Shown here: positions 8,132-15,203 of the stretch, in pieces
Layout: the number at the start of each line of letters is the position of its first letter
Position numbering within the stretch: the first letter of the stretch is position 1
NCBI GenBank assembly: GCA_903903205.1
Contig: CAIUXU010000006.1
Location: 1 to 24,967, forward strand
DNA length: 24,967 nt
Origin: an uncultured Syntrophobacterales bacterium
GTDB taxonomy: Bacteria; Desulfobacterota; Syntrophia; Syntrophales; UBA5619
Direction: 5' to 3'
Program-made: the position numbers and the translations under genes
The notes under the pieces: generated by a model
Seen by the model: the letters and a program-made list of their open reading frames with translations, nothing else
Told to the model about the DNA's origin: nothing
Databases searched by the model: none

Positions 8132-9109
8132 TTATTTTCCCAGGTATTTCTTGGCGGTATCATTAAGCTGCTGGGCAAGCTTCGCAACTTCCTCGGGGGA
8201 GACATACAGGAGCGGCAGCCCCATCTTTTCGGCCTGCGCCTTCCATTCCGGATCATCCGAGGCGGTCTTGACGGCAGCAACCAGGGTCTTGTAGATGTCG
8301 GCCGGGACACCCTTGGGGACCATGAAGCCCCGATAGACGCCCTGTGCAAAAAGATTGACACCCTGGCTCTTGAATGTAGGCACTCCCGGCAGGCTTGGGA
8401 AAGGCTTGTCGCCCCCAACCGCCAGGACTTTCAACTGGCCCGCTTTGACATAGGGAAGCGAGGTGCTGCCGTTCATCCCCATGGCGGACAAATTGTCCCC
8501 CAGAACTGCGGTGATCCCCTGGGGTGTCCCATCGAAATTCACGATATTGAACTTCACCTTTTTGTCATTTTCGATTCCCATGCCGATGGTGTAGTCGATG
8601 CTGCCTTTACCGGTCGCGCCGATGGTCACCTTGCCGGGCTCCTTCTTTGCTGCCGCGATGAACTCATCCAGGGTCTTGTAGGGGCCGTCGGCTTTCACCG
8701 CCAAAGCAACCGGATCCAAACAAATCTCTCCCAGCCAGGCGAAATCTTTCATCGGATCGTAGTTCACCTTGGCCATGGCGGCCAGGTTAAAGATGGATGG
8801 CATGGGCGAGTATCCCAGGGTGTAGCCGTCCGCCTTGACCTTGGCCGTTGCGTTCCAGCCCAGCACGCCACCGGCGCCCGGCTGGTTGATGATGGTAATC
8901 GGTTGGCCCAGGATTTTCGAAACGAAGGGCATAAAGGCGCGCGTCGTGGTATCCGATCCGCTCCCGGGGTCAAACCCGACGATGATTTCGATCCCCTTTG
9001 ACGGATACTTTGCGGCCGGTGCTGCAAATGCAGCGGTCACCTGAAAAACGGCAATGGACAAGGCAAACAGCAGTGTGGCGCCAACAAGGACAAAACTTCT
9101 TCGCTTCAT
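8132..9109 (-). CDS. tctC: TTT periplasmic substrate-binding protein TctC (system 1)
   Basis: A 325-residue extracytoplasmic solute receptor of the Bug/TctC family. The ATG at 9109 is chosen over an in-frame codon 28 residues upstream because AGGAGG lies 5 bases before it and it opens a clear Sec signal peptide: KRR, a hydrophobic core, and a probable cut near residue 29 (AFA|A). The mature protein begins with the family hallmark YPSKGIEIIVGFDPGSGSD (35-53), followed by INQPGAGG and GYTLGY. It delivers a carboxylate to TctAB. A separate, non-identical TctC is encoded further along the same strand, so the two systems probably bind different ligands. The 102 bases before it (to the dehydrogenase gene) show only a small TCCGG-TTT-CCGGA stem at 9145-9157. 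Confidence 0.93.
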   Translation of the reverse strand: MKRRSFVLVGATLLFALSIAVFQVTAAFAAPAAKYPSKGIEIIVGFDPGSGSDTTTRAFMPFVSKILGQPITIINQPGAGGVLGWNATAKVKADGYTLGYSPMPSIFNLAAMAKVNYDPMKDFAWLGEICLDPVALAVKADGPYKTLDEFIAAAKKEPGKVTIGATGKGSIDYTIGMGIENDKKVKFNIVNFDGTPQGITAVLGDNLSAMGMNGSTSLPYVKAGQLKVLAVGGDKPFPSLPGVPTFKSQGVNLFAQGVYRGFMVPKGVPADIYKTLVAAVKTASDDPEWKAQAEKMGLPLLYVSPEEVAKLAQQLNDTAKKYLGK

Positions 9110-9211
9110 GGATTCCTCCTTTAAGGTAACTTTCTCTGACTGATTCCGGTTTCCGGATCGACACCCCATTGCCAATCCGACCAAACTCCTCACTCCCTCG
9201 TCAACGGCCGC

Positions 9212-10186
9212 TCAACGCTTTCGAAGGTACTGCGCGTTTACGAGGTCAGCCGAACGGACCGGCTGGCCCTTGCTGACGTTTACGATGTTCTCCATGGCTC
9301 GCCCGGCCATGTTGTCGCTGTTGTCCACGGTATTGCCCCCGACATGCGGACTCATGACCACGTTTTGCAACGAGCGAAGCGGACTGCCTTTCAAAACCGG
9401 CTCGTTCTCGAAAACATCCAGACCTGCACCCAGGAGACGGTCCTTGCTCAATGCGTCACAAAGCTCCGCTTCGTCGATGACATTGCCCCGCGATGTATTG
9501 ATCAGAACGGCCGTCGGCTTCATGAGCGCAATGGTCTCTTTGTTCATCAGGTGTTTGGTTGTTCCTTCCAGGGGAACATGGAGGCTCACAATATCCGAGG
9601 TCTTGAGCAACTCCTCGAAAGAGACATACCGTACACCATACTCCATTTCCATCTCCGCAGTTCGCCTTGCCATATCGAAGTATTGTACTTCGGCGCCAAA
9701 GGCTCTGAAGAGGGCCGCCACCTTCGCGCCAATATTGCCCAATCCGACGATTCCCACCAGCTTGCCGTTGATAACAAACATCCTTTTCATGAACTCATTT
9801 TTAGGCCACTGCTCATTCATAATCCCGTGATGCACCTTGATAAGGTTACGCAGAACGGCCAGTGTCAGAAGGATCGTCATTTCTGCTACCTGGGTAGAAT
9901 TAATCCCGGACATGACAGCGACAGGAATGTTGTGTTCCCCGGCCGCCTTGATGTCTACAATGTCGTAGCCGGCTCCCCAGCGCTGGATGAATTTTGTTCT
10001 GTGCAGGTTTTTAATGGTCGCCTCTCTCAGCTCGAGCGTCCTGAAAACAATGTAATCGGCATCCCGAAGCTTGTCATAGTCCTCCGTCGAAGGAACAAGA
10101 AAAAACTCAAAACCTTCCGGCATTATTTTTTGGAAGGACGCCTGCATTTTACTGTTGAACGGGCCTACCAGCGCAATTTTTTCCAT
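9212..10186 (-). CDS. D-2-hydroxyacid dehydrogenase (NAD-dependent, SerA-like)
   Basis: A 324-residue member of the D-isomer-specific 2-hydroxyacid dehydrogenase family, which interconverts D-2-hydroxy acids and 2-oxo acids with NAD(H). GLGNIG (148-153) followed by an Asp at the end of the second strand (FD, near 171) forms an NAD-preferring Rossmann motif. The catalytic Arg233 (NTSRG), Glu262 (FENEP) and His281 (SPHVGG) are intact. The ATG at 10186 is preferred over one six codons upstream because GAGGAG is properly spaced. There is no ACT domain, so it is not a full-length regulated SerA. It lies 25 bases after the PrpD-family gene. It could act on one enantiomer handled by the LarA-like racemase; the substrate is not evident. 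Confidence 0.92.
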   Translation of the reverse strand: MEKIALVGPFNSKMQASFQKIMPEGFEFFLVPSTEDYDKLRDADYIVFRTLELREATIKNLHRTKFIQRWGAGYDIVDIKAAGEHNIPVAVMSGINSTQVAEMTILLTLAVLRNLIKVHHGIMNEQWPKNEFMKRMFVINGKLVGIVGLGNIGAKVAALFRAFGAEVQYFDMARRTAEMEMEYGVRYVSFEELLKTSDIVSLHVPLEGTTKHLMNKETIALMKPTAVLINTSRGNVIDEAELCDALSKDRLLGAGLDVFENEPVLKGSPLRSLQNVVMSPHVGGNTVDNSDNMAGRAMENIVNVSKGQPVRSADLVNAQYLRKR

Positions 10187-10211
10187 GACAACTCCTCTTT
10201 CCATGATGAAA

Positions 10212-11597
10212 TCAGGATAAAATCTCCATTAGTTTACCAATGTTGTCGAGTTTAGGAAGCCCCATGGCCGTATCATACAGGTTCTGCTGTGTTGCTTCGT
10301 CATAGAGATCCCGGGCGCAGGATCGGAGCTTCTCGATCATATCACCGCTTTGCAGGGGCACCTCCGGATCGCCTTTGGGCAGGAGTACGGTTTCGCTTTT
10401 TACGGTTCCGTCTTTTAAAAGGATATCGATACGCGCGCCACGGATACCGGCTTCTTTGTTTTGCAGGGCCGGTTCGTTGACAATTTCCATCTTGCCGATC
10501 ATTGCCTTCACTTCATTGCTCATCTGGCCGGCATTCCTTAGGTCATCGAGCGTAAACCGGCCGGTCACCAGAGCGGTAGCCGCGGCATAGGTGATACTCA
10601 GCTTTGCTTCATCCTCGCTTTTCGGTTCGAAAATGTTTCCGGCAATCTTGATGGCCGAAGAATAGGTATGGATCTTAATGGCTTCAACGGCATTCGGCTC
10701 GAGAATGCCGGTTTCCCGCAGTCTCAGGGCGGCATCAACCGGTGCGTGCGCATGTCTGCAGGCCGGATAGAGTTTGATATAGCAGGTGGTGATTTTGAAA
10801 TGTTTCCCCAGGTCATCCGGGAGGGTCGACCAATCGGCGCCGTCCGCGAAGGCCTTCAGAAATCCCTTGTCCCCTTCAAGCGGATCTTTTGGCGCATCCG
10901 CGCCCGCCCTGGAAAACAACGCTGAAACGATGCCGGTGCGTGCCGCATTTCCGGGGTTGAGCGGTTTGGCCATCTGCCCGCTGTCCGAAACCTCGTGTAA
11001 CCCGGAGGCTTGAACTGCCGCCAGGCTTATCGAGCGGCGTACGCCATCTTCTGTCAGGCCCAGGGTTTTCGCCGCAGCCGCTCCGGCCGCGACCGCCCCT
11101 ATGGTGCCGGTGCTGTGAAAACCGCGCAGGAAATGGGAGGGCATCATCACATTACCCAACCGGACGTAAACATCATAACCTGCCACAATCGCAGTGATGG
11201 CATCTTTACCGCTGATTCCATGAGCCTCGGCCAGGCTCAGCACGGCCGGGATGATGGCCGTTCCCGGATGTCCCGTTGCAGTCCGATTCCCGTCGTCCAT
11301 ATCGGCGCCATGGCCGTATACGGCATTGATAAACCCTGCATGCACAGCCGGAAGCTTGCCGCCGCCGAACAAGACGGTGCTTTCCGGTTTCCCGCCCATT
11401 CCTCCTATGACATCCAACACGACCTTGTTGAACACCTTATTCACCTTGTATCCCGCCATGGCGGAGGTGAGATAATCCAGCACAAGCAGCTTTGAGTAAC
11501 TTATAACGTCATCCGGGAGATCTTGGTATTGAAGGTGGCTTACATAGCGGCTTAAGAGTGTCGTGGGGTGAATTTTCGTAAGTGACATTTCGATCAT
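10212..11597 (-). CDS. MmgE/PrpD family protein (dehydratase/isomerase-like)
   Basis: A 461-residue protein of the MmgE/PrpD superfamily, which includes 2-methylcitrate dehydratase, cis-aconitate decarboxylase and several epimerases. The family signatures are visible: NAVYGHGADMDD with the active-site-type His/Asp cluster, GYDVYVRLG, GFHSTGTIGA, and the KLYPACRHAH loop. The ATG at 11597 has GGAG 5 bases upstream; another in-frame ATG lies three codons later and a start ten codons earlier is less well supported. It sits between tctA of system 2 (72-base gap) and the hydroxyacid dehydrogenase. No prpB or prpC is present, so the methylcitrate cycle is unlikely. The activity could be dehydration, isomerisation or decarboxylation of the imported acid. 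Confidence 0.9.
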   Translation of the reverse strand: MIEMSLTKIHPTTLLSRYVSHLQYQDLPDDVISYSKLLVLDYLTSAMAGYKVNKVFNKVVLDVIGGMGGKPESTVLFGGGKLPAVHAGFINAVYGHGADMDDGNRTATGHPGTAIIPAVLSLAEAHGISGKDAITAIVAGYDVYVRLGNVMMPSHFLRGFHSTGTIGAVAAGAAAAKTLGLTEDGVRRSISLAAVQASGLHEVSDSGQMAKPLNPGNAARTGIVSALFSRAGADAPKDPLEGDKGFLKAFADGADWSTLPDDLGKHFKITTCYIKLYPACRHAHAPVDAALRLRETGILEPNAVEAIKIHTYSSAIKIAGNIFEPKSEDEAKLSITYAAATALVTGRFTLDDLRNAGQMSNEVKAMIGKMEIVNEPALQNKEAGIRGARIDILLKDGTVKSETVLLPKGDPEVPLQSGDMIEKLRSCARDLYDEATQQNLYDTAMGLPKLDNIGKLMEILS

Positions 11598-11669
11598 CCT
11601 AACTCCAGGGGGTTTGTCTGGTCTCAATCTTGCGCGGTTGTTATGGTTTTCTCCACTCTGGCTCTTTCT

Positions 11670-13169
11670 TCAGGTAGCACGTTGTTTCCAGGAGCGAAAT
11701 GCTTTCAGCAAACTGGGACCGACCATCATTGCCAAACCAAGCGCCAAGAAGGTAGCGCAGATTGGTTTTTCAAGGAATACCAAGAAGTTACCGTCAGCGA
11801 TCCGCAGGGCCGTACGAAAATTGTTTTCCGCCATTCCCCCCAGCACCAGGCCAAGCAAAATGGGGACAATAGGATAATCCAGCTTGATCAGGAGATAGCC
11901 CCCGAGACCACACATGAGCATGATCCAGACATCCCGCACGTTCTGGTTCACGCTGTACACGCCGGCAATGGTGATGATCACCACAAGCGGGGTCATGAAC
12001 GGCATAGATTTCTTAACCGCCCAGACGAAGAAAGGCACACCGATAATGTTCATAATCACCAGCATAACGTTTCCTACATACATGCTGGCGATCAATCCCC
12101 ATGCGATATCCGGATGCTGGGTAAAAAGTTGAGGGCCGGGTTGGAGGCCGAACATCATGAAGCCTGTAAGCAGAATGGCGGTGGTGGCGGAACCGGGTAT
12201 CGCCAGGGCCATGAGCGGAATCATATGCCCTGCGGCGGATGCGTTGTTGGCCGATTCCGTGCTGGCGATGGCATCCATCGACCCAGAGCCGAACAGCTCG
12301 GGATGTTTGGAATATTTCCTTTCAACCCCGTACGATATGAATGAAGCAATGGTGGCGCCGGCGCCCGGAATCATCCCGCAGATAAAACCGACAAGCGTGC
12401 CACGGGCACAGGGCAGGGTGCTCTCTTTTAACTCTTGGAAGTTGGGCATAATTCTACCCAGCTTGTTCAGGCTGATCTCTTCGAACTCTTCCGTGTTTTC
12501 CATGCTGCTCATGACCTCGGCCAAGGCGAAGAAACCCATGGCAAAGGGCATAAAGTCCAGACCATCCATCAGGAATTCGGTCCCAAAAGTCAGTCTGGGC
12601 ACGCCAATAATGATATCCTGGCCAACGGTAGCGGCAAGGAGGCCTATGCAAAGGGCGACCAGACTCTTACTGACTGAACCCGTCGTAAAGCTGGACACAA
12701 AGGCGAAGGCCATGGCAATAACGGCGAATTTCTCCGCAGGCCCGAAAAGCAATGCTTTCGATGCCAGGTAGGGGGCAAAGAAGGTGAGGGCAATTGTCCC
12801 AAAGGTTCCAGCGACAAATGAACCAATGGCCGCAATCCCCAACGCGACGCCGCCCCGTCCCTGTTTCGCCAGCTTGAACCCCTCCACCGCGCTCATGACC
12901 GAAGAACTTTCACCAGGGATATTCAACAGGACGGAGGTAATGGTTCCACCGTACATGGCTCCATAAAAAATACCGGTCAGCATGATCAGGGCGATCGTTG
13001 GTTCCATGGTAAAGGCCAGGGGCAGCAAGATCGCACATCCGGCTGAAGGGCCTATCCCCGGTAGGGCGCCGATAAAGGTGCCCAGCGTTGCACCCAGGAA
13101 ACAAAAAAACAGCGACTGGAAGTTGAGAATACCGGCGAATCCATGAAAAAGATTAGAAAAAATATCCAT
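11670..13169 (-). CDS. tctA: TTT transporter large permease TctA (system 2)
   Basis: A 499-residue multi-pass membrane protein of the TctA family. Motifs: GALPGIGPSAG (34-44), YGGTITSVLLNIPGE (73-87), AKQGRGG (101-107), GMIPGAGATIASF (265-277), and the canonical ESANNA (305-310) followed by LAIPGSATTA (322-331). It keeps the family consensus where the system 1 TctA departs from it, so the two are clearly separate paralogues. AGGAAGGA precedes the ATG by about 6 bases. It begins 21 bases after tctB. A carboxylate is carried across the inner membrane with TctB and TctC; the ligand is unknown. Confidence 0.94.
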   Translation of the reverse strand: MDIFSNLFHGFAGILNFQSLFFCFLGATLGTFIGALPGIGPSAGCAILLPLAFTMEPTIALIMLTGIFYGAMYGGTITSVLLNIPGESSSVMSAVEGFKLAKQGRGGVALGIAAIGSFVAGTFGTIALTFFAPYLASKALLFGPAEKFAVIAMAFAFVSSFTTGSVSKSLVALCIGLLAATVGQDIIIGVPRLTFGTEFLMDGLDFMPFAMGFFALAEVMSSMENTEEFEEISLNKLGRIMPNFQELKESTLPCARGTLVGFICGMIPGAGATIASFISYGVERKYSKHPELFGSGSMDAIASTESANNASAAGHMIPLMALAIPGSATTAILLTGFMMFGLQPGPQLFTQHPDIAWGLIASMYVGNVMLVIMNIIGVPFFVWAVKKSMPFMTPLVVIITIAGVYSVNQNVRDVWIMLMCGLGGYLLIKLDYPIVPILLGLVLGGMAENNFRTALRIADGNFLVFLEKPICATFLALGLAMMVGPSLLKAFRSWKQRAT

Positions 13170-13190
13170 AATCGTCCTTCCTGCGGCGGT

Positions 13191-13682
13191 TTACAGCCAA
13201 AATGGGGTTGGCAGGGTTATGGTAAGCACTTCGAAGAGATAGTAGGTGCATACCGGAATAGCCACCGAATAGATAAGTCTCCAATGCAACGGCAGTTTTT
13301 TGGGCTCAAGAAAACTTAAATGGACAAAGGAGAAGAGGAACATGGAGCCCAAAAAACCGAGCAGGGGCATGGCGGCCACGGATATGACAGCCAGGGCAAA
13401 CAGGCTAAGCGATCTGCCCACAGCCAATTTGTCGATCGCTTTTTTCATCACGGCATCGGCACTCTTGCCGCTTAGCACTTGATAAACCAGATAAAGACTT
13501 GCAATCAGCATCCCAACACTTAGAACCAAGGGGTAAAAACCAGGCCCCAGCACCATTGTTTTGTGGCTCAGTTCCAACGTTGAAACGATTACGATGGAAA
13601 TGACCAGGGCAAAGACGGCCATAAGCACAGCCGTCATGAGGCTGAGTCTATAATTCAACTTGTCCGGCTTTTCCTTCTCCAT
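13191..13682 (-). CDS. tctB: TTT transporter small permease TctB (system 2)
   Basis: A 163-residue protein with a basic N-terminus and about four hydrophobic segments (approximately 15-33, 44-65, 91-117, 137-160), fitting TctB in size, topology and position between tctC and tctA. AGGGA lies about 8 bases before the ATG. The gap to tctC is 43 bases and to tctA 21 bases. The assignment rests on context and hydrophobic pattern because TctB proteins share little sequence. Confidence 0.85.
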   Translation of the reverse strand: MEKEKPDKLNYRLSLMTAVLMAVFALVISIVIVSTLELSHKTMVLGPGFYPLVLSVGMLIASLYLVYQVLSGKSADAVMKKAIDKLAVGRSLSLFALAVISVAAMPLLGFLGSMFLFSFVHLSFLEPKKLPLHWRLIYSVAIPVCTYYLFEVLTITLPTPFWL

Positions 13683-13725
13683 ATTCGCTTTCCCTGCCTC
13701 CCTTAAATCCGCTCGAACCAGCTTA

Positions 13726-14691
13726 CTACTTCTTTCCGACGACTTTCTTGACTTTTTCTCCCTCGGCTGCCGTGACCTTTTTGAAGTCCGCCCCGTTCAG
13801 ATAGTCGGGGGTGAGGCCCAATTTTGAGGCCATCGCCTTATAGCCGGGGTCAGCGACGGTCTCTTTGATTGCATTCTCCAAGAAATCGGTCGCTGCTTTC
13901 GGGGTGCCCTTGGGAGCGCCGATTCCGATGGAATTATTCAACGAAAGCTTATAGCCCAATTCGATCAGGGTCGGAACATCCTTCAAGGAGGGATCCCGGG
14001 TTTCCGACGTGTTGACCAGGGCCCTGAGATTCCCGTTTGCGATCAGGGGAAGGGTACTGAGGGCGGCGCACAAGTTGCCGTCGATGTGTCCTCCCATGGC
14101 TGCGAAATTTCCCTCCGAGGAGGCCTCAAAACCGATGCCCACCAGTTCGATGCCCAGTTCCTGGTTCATCATGCGGAGCATGAGATCGTCCAGGCTGTTT
14201 GCCCCCGAGGTTCCGATTTTCAATTTGCCGGGATTCGCCTTCGCGTAGGCAAGAAATTCACTGAATGTTTTATGGGGTGAGTCCTTCTTGACAACGAGGA
14301 CGTTGAGCAAATTTGTCAATCTTCCAAGGAATATGAAATCATTGACGGGGTCATAGGTCACCTTCTCGAGGTAAGGCACAACCGTGCTGGGGCTGTTTCC
14401 CGTTATGATCAGGGTATGGCCATCGGGCTTTTCATTCTTGAAAGCCGAATGGGCTACCGAACCGGAAGCGCCGGCCTTGTTCATGACGATGACGGACTGC
14501 CCCAGATATTTGGGCGCCGTGCCGGCGAACGCACGTGCGGTGAGATCCGCTCCCCCGCCGGGGTTGAAGGGGCAAATGAGGGTTATGGCTTTGCTCGGAA
14601 ATTTTGAGGGTTTGGCGGCGGCGCCACCCATACCGACGAAGCTTATCAACATGACAACGATCACTGCAGACACGAATAGATTTTTTTTCAT
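13726..14691 (-). CDS. tctC: TTT periplasmic substrate-binding protein TctC (system 2)
   Basis: A 321-residue Bug/TctC-type solute receptor. The ATG at 14691 is preferred over one 14 codons upstream because GGAGGAG is correctly spaced and a signal peptide follows directly: KK, a hydrophobic core, and a probable cut near residue 25 (AAA|K). The mature start FPSKAITLICPFNPGGGAD (31-49) is the typical first strand and ligand loop, and VMNKAGASGSVA follows. As first gene of the nine-gene minus-strand series it lies about 157 bases downstream of a predicted transcription start. It feeds the TctAB pair encoded immediately after it. Confidence 0.93.
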   Translation of the reverse strand: MKKNLFVSAVIVVMLISFVGMGGAAAKPSKFPSKAITLICPFNPGGGADLTARAFAGTAPKYLGQSVIVMNKAGASGSVAHSAFKNEKPDGHTLIITGNSPSTVVPYLEKVTYDPVNDFIFLGRLTNLLNVLVVKKDSPHKTFSEFLAYAKANPGKLKIGTSGANSLDDLMLRMMNQELGIELVGIGFEASSEGNFAAMGGHIDGNLCAALSTLPLIANGNLRALVNTSETRDPSLKDVPTLIELGYKLSLNNSIGIGAPKGTPKAATDFLENAIKETVADPGYKAMASKLGLTPDYLNGADFKKVTAAEGEKVKKVVGKK

Positions 14692-14825
14692 AACGAACTC
14701 CTCCTTTTGGTTATTAAAGTACGAATCCCGCAATCACTGAAACGCGTTATTGGAGCCCTTTTTTACTGAATACACCTACTCATTTATTTTGGATTCAGCC
14801 CAACCTGTCGATGATCACGCTGTTC

Positions 14826-14853
14826 CATTGTATGGCATTATATCTCATTGTAT
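14826..14853. promoter_or_regulatory. Candidate operator: tandem CATTGTAT boxes
   Basis: CATTGTAT occurs at 14826-14833 and again at 14846-14853, exactly 20 bases (about two helical turns) apart, placing one box at the predicted start site and one just downstream. An inverted copy, CATACAATG, lies at 14977-14985. The half-site resembles TTGTATACAA-like sites reported for FCD-type GntR regulators. The position suggests repression. No gntR gene is in the window. Confidence 0.45.
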
Positions 14854-14855
14854 AT

Positions 14856-14885
14856 AAAATAGCATTTCTGTAAAACTATTGTCAA
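14856..14885 (-). promoter_or_regulatory. Predicted sigma70-type promoter for the minus-strand tct operon
   Basis: Read on the minus strand, a perfect -35 box TTGACA (14880-14885) is followed after 18 bases by TATTTT (14856-14861). Transcription would start near 14849 and give a leader of about 157 nt before tctC of system 2. It is the only good -35/-10 pair I see in this intergenic region. Confidence 0.6.
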
Positions 14886-15158
14886 GAAGTTTTTGTCTCT
14901 CTGACCGTAGCACCACATCGTCCAGGCCAGACATTAAAGCACTCATTGCATTCTTTATTCGAACGGTGCTAGTGTCATACAATGTTGTTCGGCAAAAAAG
15001 CAAACATTTGTTGTTCGCGCAGTGGTTTAGCAGGTGTTACCCATGGCTGACGGAACGAATCGGAAAGTCGAATGTTCCAGAAGAGGAATGAATTTCGGGA
15101 AGAATAGGGTTCGGCCATGACTTCATCGATCTGGTGACCGTCACAGGTCGGCACATCC

Positions 15159-15173
15159 GGAGGAAAAGAGATC
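15159..15173 (+). promoter_or_regulatory. Strong ribosome binding site facing an ATC codon (possible non-AUG start)
   Basis: GGAGG at 15159-15163 is followed by 7 bases and then ATC (15171-15173), in frame with the sigma54 activator. Reading from this ATC gives an N-terminus (I/M)SIHNFEELAALHAV that continues smoothly into the activator. The only standard in-frame start nearby is TTG at 15204, without a good Shine-Dalgarno. An in-frame ATG at 15117 is cut off by TGA at 15135-15137. Initiation at AUC is rare but known; a point change from ATG is the alternative. Confidence 0.5.
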
Positions 15174-15203
15174 AGCATCCATAACTTCGAAGAACTGGCC
15201 GCG

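Larger units (their letters stand above)
14692..15170. other. Intergenic region between the tct operon and the sigma54 activator
   Basis: About 480 bases without a convincing gene. It holds the minus-strand promoter, the three CATTGTAT-type boxes, and a palindrome CTGGTGACCGTCACAG (15131-15146; GTGAC-C-GTCAC core) about 25 bases before the activator's probable start. A small plus-strand open frame at 14879-15091 has no Shine-Dalgarno sequence or recognisable product. I found no strong plus-strand promoter; a TACAAT at 14979-14984 lacks a good -35 box. Confidence 0.6.

Noticed and set aside
10212..11597. Annotating the PrpD-family gene as 2-methylcitrate dehydratase (prpD)
   Set aside because: No methylcitrate synthase or methylisocitrate lyase nearby, and the family covers several reactions.
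14879..15091. 70-codon plus-strand frame in the intergenic region
   Set aside because: No Shine-Dalgarno, no similarity to anything I know, and it overlaps the promoter region of the tct operon.
15117..15137. ATG at 15117 as start of the activator with readthrough of the TGA at 15135
   Set aside because: There is no good ribosome site and no sign of a selenocysteine or readthrough element; the ATC/Shine-Dalgarno arrangement explains the data better.
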